A stretch of DNA of 64,000 bases from Agromyces luteolus (GCF_009729855.1 NZ_WODA01000022.1:1-64000), one strand, 5' to 3'. Shown: positions 9,697 to 20,557, counted from the stretch's first letter. Program-made: numbers and translations. The notes: generated by a model not told the origin, from the letters alone.

Positions 9697-11397
9697 TCAG
9701 CGCGCCCGCGCCACCCGGGCCTCGTCCCACACGGGCTCGTCCGCCTCGACGACCTCGCCGTCGGAGCGGAACACCACGAACCGGTCGAACGACCGCGTGA
9801 ACCAGCGGTCGTGGGTGACCGCGAGCACGGTGCCGTCGAAGCGCGAGAGCGCATCCTCCAGCGCCTCGGCCGACACCAGGTCGAGGTTGTCGGTCGGCTC
9901 GTCGAGGAGCAGCAGCGTCGCGCCCGAGAGCTCCAGCAGCAGGATCTGCAGTCGCGCCTGCTGCCCGCCCGAGAGGGCGTCGAACTCCTGCTGCGCCGCC
10001 GCCGCGAGCCCGTAGCGGTCGAGCGCCGAGCTCGCCGCCTCGCGGGCCATGCCCTCCCGGTTCGCGTCGCCGCGATGCAGGATGTCGAGGAGCGTCCGGC
10101 CCCGGAGCCCGGGCAGCTCGTGGCCCTGCGCGAACCAGCCCGGCACGACCCGCGCGCCGAGCGTCGCGGTGCCCGAGTGCGGAACGGCGGCGAGGGTCGC
10201 ACCGACATCCGTCACGTGCCCCTTCGCCCGGTCGGGGTCGGTGCCGCCGCTCGCGAGCAGCCGGAGGAAGTGCGACTTGCCCGACCCGTTCGAGCCGAGC
10301 ACCGCGACCCGGTCGCCGTACCAGACCTCGAGGTCGAACGGCCGCATGAGCCCGCTGAGCTCGAGGCCCGCGCAGACGACGGCGCGCTTGCCCGTGCGCG
10401 AGCCCCGCAGGCGCATCGACACCGCCTGGGCCGGCGGCCGCTCCTCGGGCGGGCCGGCCTCCTCGAACTTCCGCAGCCGCGTGACCGCGGCCTGGTAGCG
10501 CGAGGCCATGCCGTCGTTGTAGGTCGCCTTCACCTTCAGCGTCTGCACGAGCTGCTTCAGCTGCGCGTGCTGCTCGTCCCAGCGCCGCCGCAGCTCGTCG
10601 AGCCGCGCGAACCGCTCCTCGCGCGCGGCGTGGTAGCCCCCGAACCCGCCGCCGTGCACCCACGCCGTGCTGCCCGCGGCCCCCGCCTCGAGCGTTACGA
10701 TCCGGTCGGCGGCGCGTGCGAGCAGCTCGCGGTCGTGCGAGACGAGCAGCACGGTCTTCGGCGTCGCCCGCAGTTGCTGCTCGAGCCAGCGCTTGCCGGG
10801 CACGTCGAGCGAGTTGTCGGGTTCGTCGAGCAGCAGCACCTCCTCGGGCCCGCGGAGCAGCGCCTCGAGCGCGAGCCGCTTCTGCTCGCCGCCCGACAGC
10901 GTCGCGAGCTCGCGCCACTTCGCGCGCTCGAACGGGATGCCGAGCGCCGCGATCGTGCAGTGGTCCCACACGACCTCCTGGTCGTACCCGCCGGCCTCGG
11001 CGTACTCGGCGAGCGCCGACGCGTACCGCATCTGGGCGGCCGTGTCATCCGTCTCGATGAGTGCGTTCTCGGCTCGCTCGAGCTCGATCGCCGCGGCGCG
11101 CACCCGAGCCGGCGCGACCGTCACGAGCAGGCCGTGCACGGTGCGGTCGACGCCCTCGACGACCTCGCCGCGCCCGACGAACTGGTCCATCACGCCGAGC
11201 CCGCCGACGACCTGCACGCTTCCCTCGTCGGGCCGGAGCTCGCCGCGGACGATGCGCAGCAGGGTCGTCTTGCCCACGCCGTTCTGCCCGATGAGCGCCG
11301 TCGTCCGCCCCTCGATCACGCGGAAGGCGAGATCGGCGAGGAGCGGCCGGCCGTCCGGCAGCGAGAAGGAGACGCCGTTGACGTCGATGAAGCCCAT
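9697..11397 (-). CDS. ABC-F family ATP-binding protein (ribosome-associated type)
   Basis: 566 residues with two ABC ATPase domains and no membrane segment. Walker A motifs are GQNGVGKTT and GSNGSGKSH; ABC signatures are LSGGEQKRLALEA and LSGGQQARLQILL; Walker B segments read VLLLDEPDN and LLLLDEPTD. The Arg/Gln-rich linker between the domains matches ABC-F proteins, which act on the ribosomal E site as translation factors or antibiotic protection proteins. Which type this is cannot be told. I chose the ATG at 11397 because MGFIDVNGVSFSLPDG begins the first domain; an in-frame upstream ATG at 11487 adds 30 residues without similarity. Confidence 0.9.
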   Translation of the reverse strand: MGFIDVNGVSFSLPDGRPLLADLAFRVIEGRTTALIGQNGVGKTTLLRIVRGELRPDEGSVQVVGGLGVMDQFVGRGEVVEGVDRTVHGLLVTVAPARVRAAAIELERAENALIETDDTAAQMRYASALAEYAEAGGYDQEVVWDHCTIAALGIPFERAKWRELATLSGGEQKRLALEALLRGPEEVLLLDEPDNSLDVPGKRWLEQQLRATPKTVLLVSHDRELLARAADRIVTLEAGAAGSTAWVHGGGFGGYHAAREERFARLDELRRRWDEQHAQLKQLVQTLKVKATYNDGMASRYQAAVTRLRKFEEAGPPEERPPAQAVSMRLRGSRTGKRAVVCAGLELSGLMRPFDLEVWYGDRVAVLGSNGSGKSHFLRLLASGGTDPDRAKGHVTDVGATLAAVPHSGTATLGARVVPGWFAQGHELPGLRGRTLLDILHRGDANREGMAREAASSALDRYGLAAAAQQEFDALSGGQQARLQILLLELSGATLLLLDEPTDNLDLVSAEALEDALSRFDGTVLAVTHDRWFTRSFDRFVVFRSDGEVVEADEPVWDEARVARAR

Positions 11398-11525
11398 GGT
11401 CCGTGCGATCCGTTCCGGTTCGCGGCATCCGCCGCACCGCCCCGGCGGGCAGCTGACCAGACTAGCCGAAGACGGATGCCGCGGCACGGCCGCCCGGCAC
11501 CGTCCCGCCGCACGCTCGCGTGGGG

Positions 11526-11531
11526 CAGTCT
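11526..11531 (+). promoter_or_regulatory. Leaderless -10 element of the MalY/PatB-like gene
   Basis: CAGTCT, then six bases, then the ATG at 11538. This supports the ATG over an in-frame GTG at 11520, which lies upstream of the -10 box. Confidence 0.5.
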
Positions 11532-11537
11532 GGACCC

Positions 11538-12704
11538 ATGCATCGCATCGCCGCAGACCCGCTCGACGTCCTCCGCACCAGGACCAGCGCCAAGTGGCGC
11601 ATGTACGACCCCGACGTGCTGCCGCTCCCCGTCGCGGAGATGGACTACCCGCTCGCGGAGCCCGTCGCCGAGGCCCTCCACGCCGCGATCCGCCGATCCG
11701 ACACGGGCTACGCCTCCGGGAGCCGGCCCGTCGCGGAGGCGTTCGCCGCCTTCGCGGCCGAGCGTCTCGGCTGGGAGCCCGACCCCGGGCGGGTCACCTG
11801 CACCGCGGACGTCTCGATGGGCATCGTCGAGGTGCTGCGCCGCGTCATCGCTCCCGGTGACGGCGTCGTGATCTGCCCGCCGATCTACCCGCCGTTCTTC
11901 GACCTCGTCACCGAGGCCGGCGGCGGTGTCGTCGCGGTGCCGCTCGCTGGCGGCATCGACGAGGGCTGGTCGCTCGACCTGCCGGGCATCGAGGCCGCGT
12001 TCGCGTCCGGCGCCCGCGCGATGGTGCTCTGCAACCCCCACAACCCCGTCGGGCTCGTCCCGGCGCTCGAGCAGCTCGAGACGCTCGCGGAGCTCGCCGC
12101 CCGCTTCGACGCGACGATCGTCTCCGACGAGGTGCACGGACTGCTCTCCCAGCCCGAGTCGCCCTACGTGCCGTTCCTGACCGTCTCGGATGCCGCGCGG
12201 GAGCACGGCGTCGCCGTCACCGCGGCGTCGAAGGCCTTCAACCTCGCCGGGCTGAAGGCCGCGATGATGATCACGGCGAGCGCCCGCGGCGACGCCGTCC
12301 GCGACGGCATGCCCTACGAGGTCGGCTGGCGCATGAGCCAGTTCGGCTCGATCGCGTCGGTCGCCGCGTTCCGGCACGGTGCGCACTGGCTCGACGGCGT
12401 CATCGCGTCGATCGACGACAACCGCCGGCTCCTCGCAGACCTGCTCGAGGACGAACTGCCCGGCGTGCGGTACCGGATGCCGCAGGCGACCTACCTCGCC
12501 TGGCTCGACCTGTCCGTGCTCGGGTGGGGCGACGACCCCGCCGAGGTCGCGCTCGAGCGCGCCCGGGTCGCGCTGGCCGGAGGTCCGGCGTTCGGTGCCG
12601 AGGTCGGGCGCGGGCACGCGCGCCTGAACCTCGCGTGCTCCCCCGAGGTGCTCTCGGAGGCGATCAGCCGGATCGCGGACGCGCGCGACCAGGCGGTCGA
12701 GTAG
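11538..12704 (+). CDS. MalY/PatB family pyridoxal-phosphate aminotransferase / C-S beta-lyase
   Basis: 388 residues, fold-type I PLP enzyme. The N-terminus KWRMYDPDVLPLPVAEMDYP is the MalY/PatB signature, ICPPIYPPFF and LCNPHNPVG form the substrate and cofactor region, SDEVHGLL holds the PLP Asp, and TAASKAFNLAGLK holds the Schiff-base lysine. Relatives cleave cystathionine or other beta C-S bonds to pyruvate, ammonia and a thiol. The last codons, GTC GAG TAG, belong to the first unit of a tandem repeat array, so the repeat supplies the stop codon. It converges with guaB. Confidence 0.92.
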   Translation: MHRIAADPLDVLRTRTSAKWRMYDPDVLPLPVAEMDYPLAEPVAEALHAAIRRSDTGYASGSRPVAEAFAAFAAERLGWEPDPGRVTCTADVSMGIVEVLRRVIAPGDGVVICPPIYPPFFDLVTEAGGGVVAVPLAGGIDEGWSLDLPGIEAAFASGARAMVLCNPHNPVGLVPALEQLETLAELAARFDATIVSDEVHGLLSQPESPYVPFLTVSDAAREHGVAVTAASKAFNLAGLKAAMMITASARGDAVRDGMPYEVGWRMSQFGSIASVAAFRHGAHWLDGVIASIDDNRRLLADLLEDELPGVRYRMPQATYLAWLDLSVLGWGDDPAEVALERARVALAGGPAFGAEVGRGHARLNLACSPEVLSEAISRIADARDQAVE

Positions 12705-12863
12705 CACCGGCCCCATGCCGGCGCGACTCCACCCGGCGGTCGAGTCGCACCGGCCGGAGGCCGGAGCGACCCCACCCGGTGGTCGAGTAGCACCGGCCGG
12801 AGGCCGGAGCGACTCCACCCGGTGGTCGAGTAGCACCGGCCGGAGGCCGGAGCGTATCGAGAC

Positions 12864-12864
<1 letters not shown>
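12692..12864. repeat. Four tandem copies of a 43-bp GGTGGTCGAGTAG-type repeat
   Basis: Units start at 12692, 12735, 12778 and 12821. Each begins GGYGGTCGAGTMGCACCGG and, in units 2-4, contains a small CCGGCC-GGA-GGCCGG hairpin. The first three end in a GACYCCACCC junction; only the last ends with the full GTATCGAGACC arm that complements the start. The array fills the whole space between the convergent aminotransferase and guaB genes, providing the former's Val-Glu-stop and touching the stop of the latter. Confidence 0.92.
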
Positions 12865-14450
<1,586 letters not shown>

Positions 14451-14609
14451 TTAAGCGAGTTTGCGCCGCGGCCATTCCCCGGATAACAATCGAGGGCCGT
14501 TTGTGCCTGGCTGCGAAACACCTGGGACATAATCGGCACGTACTGTGACGACGTCGTCGCAGGAAAGGCGTACCCGGTCGACCCCCATACCGGGACCTTT
14601 GGAGGTGCA

Positions 14610-15932
14610 GTGGAATCCACGCAATCAGTCCGCCCACGTTCCCGTGGGAGGTGGCTCATCCTCCTCGGACTCCTACTGTCCGCACTCACTCTGTCCGGCA
14701 TCGCAGCGTCCCCTGCGATGGCGGACGAAGGGGGTACGGACGGCCAGGCCGAGGAGTTCGAGTACTTCTTCAGCGGAAACGTGAAGTACAACGACGAGCC
14801 GCTCGAGGGGGTGTCCATCTCAGTCTCCGGCCGCGGCTTCGAGGCCGAGACCGAGACCGATGAGAACGGCCAATGGACCCTCGGCGTCCCCGAGAAGGAG
14901 GCCTACGAGGTCACGCTCGACGAGGACACGCTCCCCGAGGGCGTGGTCGTCGAGGACGGCCAGTCCACGGTCGAGGCCGAGTTCGGCCTCACGAGCCGGA
15001 AGGCAGTGAACTTCTTCCTCGGCGAGGGCCAGCGCGTCACGACGGACTACGGCGCCCAGGTGCTCATCCGTGTCGTGAACGGCCTGAACTTCGGCCTGCT
15101 CCTGGCGCTCGCCGCGATCGGCCTGTCGCTGATCTTCGGCACGACCGGGCTCTCGAACTTCGCGCACGCCGAGATGATCACGTTCGGTGCGTTGATGATG
15201 CTGACATTCAGCACCACCCTCGCGTTGCCCGTGTGGCTCGCGATCCTGATCGCCGTGGCGCTCGCAGCCGGGCTCGGCTGGACGCTCGACGCGGGCCTCT
15301 GGAAGCCCCTGCGCAAGCGAGGGGTGGGATTGATCCCGCTGATGATCGTCAGCATCGGCCTCTCGCTCGCGCTGCGCTACACCTACCAGTTCTTCTACGG
15401 CGGGTCCACGCGGCAGCTTCCGGGCGCCACGCTCCCCCGTGAGATCCGGCTCGGGCCGATCCTGCTCTCGTGGATCGACGTGGTCAGCATGGCGACCTCC
15501 GTCATCGTGCTGCTCGCGGTGGCGTACTTCCTCCTCCGGACGAGGATCGGCAAGGCGACCCGCGCGGTCTCCGACAACGCGCCGCTGGCCGCGGCGAGCG
15601 GTATCGACGTCGACCGCGTCATCCGGATCGTCTGGGTCCTCGGCGGCGGCCTCGCCGGCCTGTCGGGCATCCTGTGGGCGTACTTCCGCCCCGGCGTGAG
15701 TTGGGACATGGGCTTCCAGATCCTGCTGCTCGTCTTCGCCGCGGTCACCCTCGGCGGTCTCGGCACGGCCTTCGGCGCCCTCGTCGGCTCCCTCATCGTG
15801 GGTCTCTTCATCGAGGTCTCCACGCTGTGGCTGCCGAGCGACATGAAGTACGTGGGCGCGCTGCTCGTGCTGATCCTCGTGCTGCTGTTCCGACCGCAGG
15901 GAATCCTGGGTCGCCGAGAGAGAATCGGATAA
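14610..15932 (+). CDS. livH: Branched-chain amino acid ABC transporter permease (LivH type) with a secreted Ig-like N-terminal domain
   Basis: 440 residues from GTG, with GGAGG eight bases upstream. Residues 1-38 look like a signal peptide (RGRWLILLG core, AMA cut site). About 48-130 is a beta-sandwich of the CarboxypepD_reg kind (GNVKYNDEPLEGVSISV, TDENGQWTLGVP). The LivH core begins near 148 and carries the conserved GLSLIFGTTGLSNFAHAEM motif and about eight helices, ending in VLLFRPQGILGRRE. The extra outer domain would lie next to the binding-protein side of the importer. First gene of livHMGF. Confidence 0.93.
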   Translation: MESTQSVRPRSRGRWLILLGLLLSALTLSGIAASPAMADEGGTDGQAEEFEYFFSGNVKYNDEPLEGVSISVSGRGFEAETETDENGQWTLGVPEKEAYEVTLDEDTLPEGVVVEDGQSTVEAEFGLTSRKAVNFFLGEGQRVTTDYGAQVLIRVVNGLNFGLLLALAAIGLSLIFGTTGLSNFAHAEMITFGALMMLTFSTTLALPVWLAILIAVALAAGLGWTLDAGLWKPLRKRGVGLIPLMIVSIGLSLALRYTYQFFYGGSTRQLPGATLPREIRLGPILLSWIDVVSMATSVIVLLAVAYFLLRTRIGKATRAVSDNAPLAAASGIDVDRVIRIVWVLGGGLAGLSGILWAYFRPGVSWDMGFQILLLVFAAVTLGGLGTAFGALVGSLIVGLFIEVSTLWLPSDMKYVGALLVLILVLLFRPQGILGRRERIG

Positions 15933-15942
15933 GGGGCCGACA

Positions 15943-16926
15943 ATGATCGACTGGATTCAGATCTTCTCGAACGCGGCGCAGGAGCTCATCAGCCCCACGA
16001 CCGCCGCATACGCCCTGGCCGCGCTCGGCCTGGCGATCCACTTCGGGTACACCGGCCTGCTGAACTTCGGCCAGGCGGGCTTCATGGCCCTCGGTGCCTA
16101 CGGGTTCGCCATCTCCACGCTGACCTTCGGGTTCCCCGTGTGGGCCTCGGTGCTCGTCGGAATCGGTGCCTCCGTCGTGTTCGCACTGATCCTCGGCATC
16201 CCGACCCTGCGCCTCCGGGCCGATTACCTGGCCATCGTGACGATCGCGGCCGCGGAGATCCTGCGACTCATCTTCACGACGAACACGTTCGACGACGTGA
16301 CCGGGTCGGCCAGCGGCCTGCAGGGGTACAAGGGCGGCATCGCCGCGCTGAACCCGATCCCCCCGGGGACCTACGGCTTCGGCCCGTTCACCTACAACGC
16401 CTACGACTGGTGGATCCGGATCCTCGGATGGACGGTCGTCATCCTCGCCGCGCTGTTCACGTGGTCGATCATGCGAAGCCCGTGGGGCCGCGTGATCAAG
16501 GGCATCCGCGAGGACGAGGACGCCGTGCGCGCCCTCGGCAAGAACGTCTACTCGTACAAGATGCAGAGCCTGATCCTGGGTGGCGTCTTCGGCACCCTCG
16601 CCGGCATGATCTTCATCCTGCCGCGCGCCGTCGTGCCGGCGAACTACCAGACGTCGCTCACCTTCTTCATCTACGCGATCCTGCTGCTCGGCGGCGCCGC
16701 GACGATCCTCGGGCCGATCGTGGGCTCGATGATCTTCTGGGTGCTGCTCTCGTTCTTCTCGGGCTTCATGGCCCGGGCGGTCGAGGCGGGCTGGTTCCCG
16801 TTCATGACGCAGGTCCAGGCCGGCCAGCTGCGATTCATCCTGGTCGGCATCGCGATCATGCTCTTGGTGGTATTCAGGCCACAGGGCATCTTCGGCAACA
16901 AGAAGGAGCTGTCCTTTGTCCGATAA
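15943..16926 (+). CDS. livM: Branched-chain amino acid ABC transporter permease (LivM type)
   Basis: 327 residues, about eight to nine helices. Conserved HFGYTGLLNFGQAGFMALGAY, TLRLRADYLAIVTIAAAEI, the cytoplasmic coupling stretch GRVIKGIREDEDAVRALGKN, and a C-terminal VVFRPQGIFG. With LivH it forms the translocation path. It starts ten bases after livH and its end overlaps the TTG start of livG by 11 bases. Confidence 0.95.
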   Translation: MIDWIQIFSNAAQELISPTTAAYALAALGLAIHFGYTGLLNFGQAGFMALGAYGFAISTLTFGFPVWASVLVGIGASVVFALILGIPTLRLRADYLAIVTIAAAEILRLIFTTNTFDDVTGSASGLQGYKGGIAALNPIPPGTYGFGPFTYNAYDWWIRILGWTVVILAALFTWSIMRSPWGRVIKGIREDEDAVRALGKNVYSYKMQSLILGGVFGTLAGMIFILPRAVVPANYQTSLTFFIYAILLLGGAATILGPIVGSMIFWVLLSFFSGFMARAVEAGWFPFMTQVQAGQLRFILVGIAIMLLVVFRPQGIFGNKKELSFVR

Positions 16927-17827
16927 CGGCACTCCCACGACGCCGGTCAAGACGACCGGCCTCCACGTCGGCGAACCGGCCCCCGGGGTCAAGAAGGTCG
17001 ATCCGATCATCGTCGCCGACGGCGTCAAGCGCACCTTCGGCGGCCTCACGGCCGTCGACGTCGCCCACGTCGAGATCCCGCGCGGCGCGATCACGGCGCT
17101 CATCGGCCCGAACGGTGCCGGAAAGACCACGTTCTTCAACCTGCTCACCGGCTTCGACAAGCCGGACGAGGGCAAGTGGGAGTTCGACGGCCGCTCGCTG
17201 GCGCACGTTCCGGCCTACCGGGTCGCCCGGATGGGCCTCATCCGGACGTTCCAGCTCACCAAGGCGCTCGGCCTGCTCACCGTGCTCGACAACATGAAGC
17301 TCGGCGCGAAGCAGCAGACCGGGGAGAACCTCTTCCGGTCGGTGCTTCCCTTCCTCTGGCGCAAGCAGGAGGAGGAGATCGAGGAGAAGGCCAAGGAGAT
17401 CCTCACCCGCTTCAAGCTCGACGCGAAGCAGGAGGACTATGCGGCCAGCCTCTCGGGCGGCCAGCGCAAGCTGCTGGAGATGGCCCGGGCGCTCATGAGC
17501 GACCCGACCCTGGTGATGCTCGACGAGCCGATGGCCGGCGTGAACCCCGCGCTAACGCAGTCCCTGCTCGACCACATCCTCGACCTCAAGTCGCAGGGCA
17601 TGACCGTGCTGTTCGTCGAACACGACATGCACATGGTCCGCCACATCGCCGACTGGGTGATCGTGATGGCCGAGGGCAAGATCGTCGCCGAGGGCGACCC
17701 TCACGAGGTGATGTCCGACCCGGCCGTGATCGACGCCTACCTCGGCGCGCACCACGACGCCGACCTCGGTGACAGCGACGACGAGCACGTCCACGCCATG
17801 AAGGAGCTCATCGATGACGAACAGTGA
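16916..17827 (+). CDS. livG: Branched-chain amino acid ABC transporter ATP-binding protein (LivG type)
   Basis: 303 residues from TTG, with AAGGAG seven bases upstream inside livM. Walker A is GPNGAGKTT, the signature LSGGQRKLLEMARAL, Walker B LVMLDEPMAGVNP, and the H-loop FVEHDMHMV. The acidic C-terminal tail (DLGDSDDEHVHAM) and the 30-residue N-terminal lead are longer than in E. coli LivG. Overlaps livF by 14 bases. Confidence 0.95.
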   Translation: MSDNGTPTTPVKTTGLHVGEPAPGVKKVDPIIVADGVKRTFGGLTAVDVAHVEIPRGAITALIGPNGAGKTTFFNLLTGFDKPDEGKWEFDGRSLAHVPAYRVARMGLIRTFQLTKALGLLTVLDNMKLGAKQQTGENLFRSVLPFLWRKQEEEIEEKAKEILTRFKLDAKQEDYAASLSGGQRKLLEMARALMSDPTLVMLDEPMAGVNPALTQSLLDHILDLKSQGMTVLFVEHDMHMVRHIADWVIVMAEGKIVAEGDPHEVMSDPAVIDAYLGAHHDADLGDSDDEHVHAMKELIDDEQ

Positions 17828-18611
17828 ATCCGCGGCCGGCGCGACGGCCGACGCCGAGTCGACGGCCGGTACGGCGACGGTGGACACGCGCGACATGGTC
17901 GTCGAGGTCCGGGAGGTCACGGCGGGGTACCTCCCCGGTGTGAACATCCTGAACGCGTGCTCGCTGACCGCCCGGCAGGGCGAGCTGATCGGCATCATCG
18001 GTCCGAACGGCGCGGGCAAGTCGACGCTGCTGAAGTCGATCTTCGGCCTGGTCAAGGTCCGCGAAGGCGGGATCTTCCTGCAGGGCGAGGAGATCACCAA
18101 CCTGAAGGCGAACAAGCTCGTCTCGAAGGGTGTGGGCTTCGTCCCGCAGACGAACAACGTCTTCCCCTCGCTGACGATCCAGGAGAACCTCGAGATGGGC
18201 ATCTTCCAGAAGCCCAAGGATCTCAAGCATCGCCTCGAGTTCGTGGTCGACATCTTCCCCGAGCTGGGCAAGCGTCTCACACAGCGCGCGGGCTCGCTCT
18301 CCGGCGGTGAGCGCCAGATGGTGGCGATGTCCCGGGCGCTCATGATGGGGCCGCACGTGCTGCTCCTCGACGAGCCGAGCGCGGGCCTGTCGCCCGTCCG
18401 TCAGGACGAGGCGTTCCTGCGGGTCAAGGAGATCAACCGCGCGGGCGTGACGACCATCATGGTCGAGCAGAACGCCCGTCGCTGCCTCCAGATCTGCGAT
18501 CGCGGCTACGTCCTCGACCAGGGCCGTGACGCGTACGAGGGCCCCGGCCGGGAGCTGCTGAACGACCCGAAGGTCATCGGCCTCTACCTGGGCACGCTCG
18601 GACAGGAGTAG
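17814..18611 (+). CDS. livF: Branched-chain amino acid ABC transporter ATP-binding protein (LivF type)
   Basis: 265 residues. Walker A GPNGAGKST, signature LSGGERQMVAMSRAL, Walker B VLLLDEPSAGLSP, H-loop VEQNARRC. Preceded by about 28 residues of Ala/Thr-rich lead. Last gene of the transporter operon; a strong palindromic hairpin follows 21 bases after the stop. Confidence 0.95.
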   Translation: MTNSESAAGATADAESTAGTATVDTRDMVVEVREVTAGYLPGVNILNACSLTARQGELIGIIGPNGAGKSTLLKSIFGLVKVREGGIFLQGEEITNLKANKLVSKGVGFVPQTNNVFPSLTIQENLEMGIFQKPKDLKHRLEFVVDIFPELGKRLTQRAGSLSGGERQMVAMSRALMMGPHVLLLDEPSAGLSPVRQDEAFLRVKEINRAGVTTIMVEQNARRCLQICDRGYVLDQGRDAYEGPGRELLNDPKVIGLYLGTLGQE

Positions 18612-18632
18612 CTCCACCGCTCGAACCCACCA

Positions 18633-18660
18633 GGGGGCGGATGCCGCGGCATCCGCCCCC
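18633..18660 (+). terminator. Terminator of the livHMGF operon (28-base perfect palindrome)
   Basis: A perfect palindrome of 14+14 bases built on GGATGCCGCGGCATCC, flanked by GGGGGC and GCCCCC, then TTCGTCGT. It forms a very stable hairpin just after livF. Its central 22 bases recur inside alr (29016-29037). Confidence 0.75.
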
Positions 18661-18736
18661 TTCGTCGTGCCCGGCCCGTCGGCACCACGCGCCCGACGAT
18701 CGCGTCGCGTCGCGTCGATCGGACCGCGGACGCCGC

Positions 18737-18765
18737 TTGTGGCGCTCGGCCCGCCGCGACAGGAT
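18737..18765 (+). promoter_or_regulatory. Leaderless promoter of the YciI-like gene
   Basis: TTGTGG at 18737-18742, 17 bases, CAGGAT at 18760-18765, six bases, then the GTG start at 18772. The spacing is right for sigma-70-type initiation at the start codon. Confidence 0.5.
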
Positions 18766-18771
18766 CGTCGC

Positions 18772-19107
18772 GTGACGAAGTACCTGATCTCCTTCCCGAG
18801 CGCGGCCATGGTCGTCACGGCACAGGAGCTTCCGGCCGTCTCCGACGCGTCCCACGCCGTCATCGAGGAGGCCAAGGCCGCCGGCGTCTACGTCTTCGGC
18901 GGCGGCATCGACGAGTCGGTGCGACCGGTGCTCGTCGGCGCCGACGGCACGGTCCGCGCCGAGACCTACGGCACCATGCTCGACGGCGGGTTCACCGTCC
19001 TCGAGCTCCCGGACCGCGACGCCGCAGAGCTCTGGGCGCGGAAGATCGCGGCGGCGTGCCGCTGCTCCCAGGAGCTGCGCGAGTTCCTGTACGACCCCGC
19101 AAGCTGA
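18772..19107 (+). CDS. YciI-like / DGPF-domain protein
   Basis: 111 residues, one ferredoxin-like alpha-beta domain of the YCII-related family (KYLISFPSAAMVV, GGFTVLELPDRDAAELWARK). Family members are small enzymes or extracytoplasmic-function-sigma-associated proteins of mostly unknown activity. The CRCSQELREF end is conserved in this group. GTG 18772 fits the leaderless promoter and the domain boundary; the open frame upstream has no similarity. It stands alone between the liv operon and its binding protein. Confidence 0.75.
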   Translation: MTKYLISFPSAAMVVTAQELPAVSDASHAVIEEAKAAGVYVFGGGIDESVRPVLVGADGTVRAETYGTMLDGGFTVLELPDRDAAELWARKIAAACRCSQELREFLYDPAS

Positions 19108-19218
19108 CCGTCGCGCCGAGGGGCCACGGGGGCCACGAGGCCGTTCGCCCCGTTCGCCCGTTCCCCGCTCTCGACGGCGGCACGTCGGGACAATGCCCGC
19201 GCCCTCGGCGGCGGGCAC

Positions 19219-19253
19219 GCGAAAGGGCCCCGACCGAAGCCGGGGCCCTTCGC
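19219..19253. terminator. Bidirectional terminator between the YciI-like gene and the binding protein gene
   Basis: GCGAAAGGGCCCCG pairs with CGGGGCCCTTCGC with one bulged A and an eight-base loop, between convergent genes; A/T tracts flank the GC core. Confidence 0.75.
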
Positions 19254-19267
19254 AGCGTGTCGGCTGA

Positions 19268-20557
19268 TCAGCCGATGCGCGTGTAGGTGTTGTCGTCGTT
19301 GTACTCGTAGATGCCGATGGTGGCCTCGGTCGGGTCACCGTTCTCGTCGAGGGTGATCGGACCCGACGCACCGTCGAAGTCGATCTGCGTGCCCTCGGCG
19401 AGCAGTGCCGCCGCGTCGGCGAAGGTCGTGACGGCCTCGCCGTCACCCGAACCGCCGGACACCTGCTGGAGGTAGGCGCCGATGTCCTCGCCGGCCGTGC
19501 TGTTCGCGGCGTAGGCCGCGAGCGCGATCAGCATGAGGGCGTCGTACGACTCCGGACCGTAGCTGTAGCTGTCGAGGTCGGGGTCGATGCCGAGCATGCG
19601 GTCCTGGAAGTCGGCCTCGAGCTCCGGGCCGGGGAGCGTGCCCTTCGCACCGGTGACGAGACCGGGCGCGAAGTCCGCGCTGTAGTCGGCCAGGTTGCCG
19701 TCGACGAAGTACAGCTGCTCGCCCGGGTAGCCCGCGCCGACGAGGGCCGGCACGACGACCTTGGCCTCGTCGAAGGTGATGACCGCGACGGCGTCGGGGT
19801 TCGCGGCGTTGATCGCCGAGAGCTGCGCGTCGAAGTTCGAGTCACCCGTGTTGAAGAGCTCCTCGGCGACGACCTCGCCGCCGGCGGCCTCGAAGGCCTC
19901 CGTGGTGGCGCCGGCGAGACCGGTGCCGTACGGGTCGTTGAGGACCAGCAGGCCGAGCGTCGAAGCGCCGTCCTCCGCGATCAGGTTGCCGAGGACCTCG
20001 CCCTGGAGCAGGTCGGACGGCGCGGTGCGGAAGTAGAGGCCGTTGTCGTCGTAATCCGTGAAGTCGGGCGACGTGTTGGCCGGCGAGAAGTGGACGACAC
20101 CGGCCGACGTGATCTGGTCGATGACCGTGAACGACACACCCGACGAGGCGGCACCGATGATCGCCGAGACGTCCTGCGAGAGGAGGTCGGTGACCGAGAC
20201 GGTGGCGATGTCGGTCGTGGTGTCGCCGGAGTCGCGGTAGACGACCTCGACCGAGATGCCGGCGTCGGCCTCGTTGATCTCCTCGGCGGCGAGTGCGACG
20301 CCGGCCTCCTCGGGCGGTCCGAGGAAGGCCAGGGTGCCGGACTGCGGCAGGATGGTGCCGACCTTCAGGGTGAGGTCGCGCTCACCAGCCTCGATGGGCA
20401 GGGCGTCGCCGGTGTCGGCCGGCTCCTCGGACTCTTCCGGGGTGGTGCCGCCCGTGCTGCACGCGGTGAGGAGGAGGGCGGAAACGCCAGCAATGGCGAT
20501 GCCCGTCCAAGCCGCGCGAGCCGAGCGCGAGCCGGTGGCCCTCGCGAATACGCTCAT
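19268..20557 (-). CDS. Branched-chain amino acid ABC transporter substrate-binding lipoprotein
   Basis: 429 residues. Lipoprotein signal with lipobox LLLTAC (Cys33), so it is tethered outside the membrane. The rest is a type I periplasmic-binding fold of the LivK/Leu-Ile-Val family (LKVGTILPQSGTLAFLGPP, VEVVYRDSGD, ASSGVSFTVIDQI, GLYFRTAPSDLLQG). The ATG at 20557 follows AAGGAG at four bases. It is convergent with livHMGF rather than in that operon, yet is the likely partner of the transporter; the true ligand is not proven. Confidence 0.93.
   Translation of the reverse strand: MSVFARATGSRSARAAWTGIAIAGVSALLLTACSTGGTTPEESEEPADTGDALPIEAGERDLTLKVGTILPQSGTLAFLGPPEEAGVALAAEEINEADAGISVEVVYRDSGDTTTDIATVSVTDLLSQDVSAIIGAASSGVSFTVIDQITSAGVVHFSPANTSPDFTDYDDNGLYFRTAPSDLLQGEVLGNLIAEDGASTLGLLVLNDPYGTGLAGATTEAFEAAGGEVVAEELFNTGDSNFDAQLSAINAANPDAVAVITFDEAKVVVPALVGAGYPGEQLYFVDGNLADYSADFAPGLVTGAKGTLPGPELEADFQDRMLGIDPDLDSYSYGPESYDALMLIALAAYAANSTAGEDIGAYLQQVSGGSGDGEAVTTFADAAALLAEGTQIDFDGASGPITLDENGDPTEATIGIYEYNDDNTYTRIG

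Noticed and set aside
14481..14490. GGATAACAAT, as in the lac operator
   Set aside because: Only ten bases match, there is no symmetry partner and no LacI-type gene nearby; chance match.
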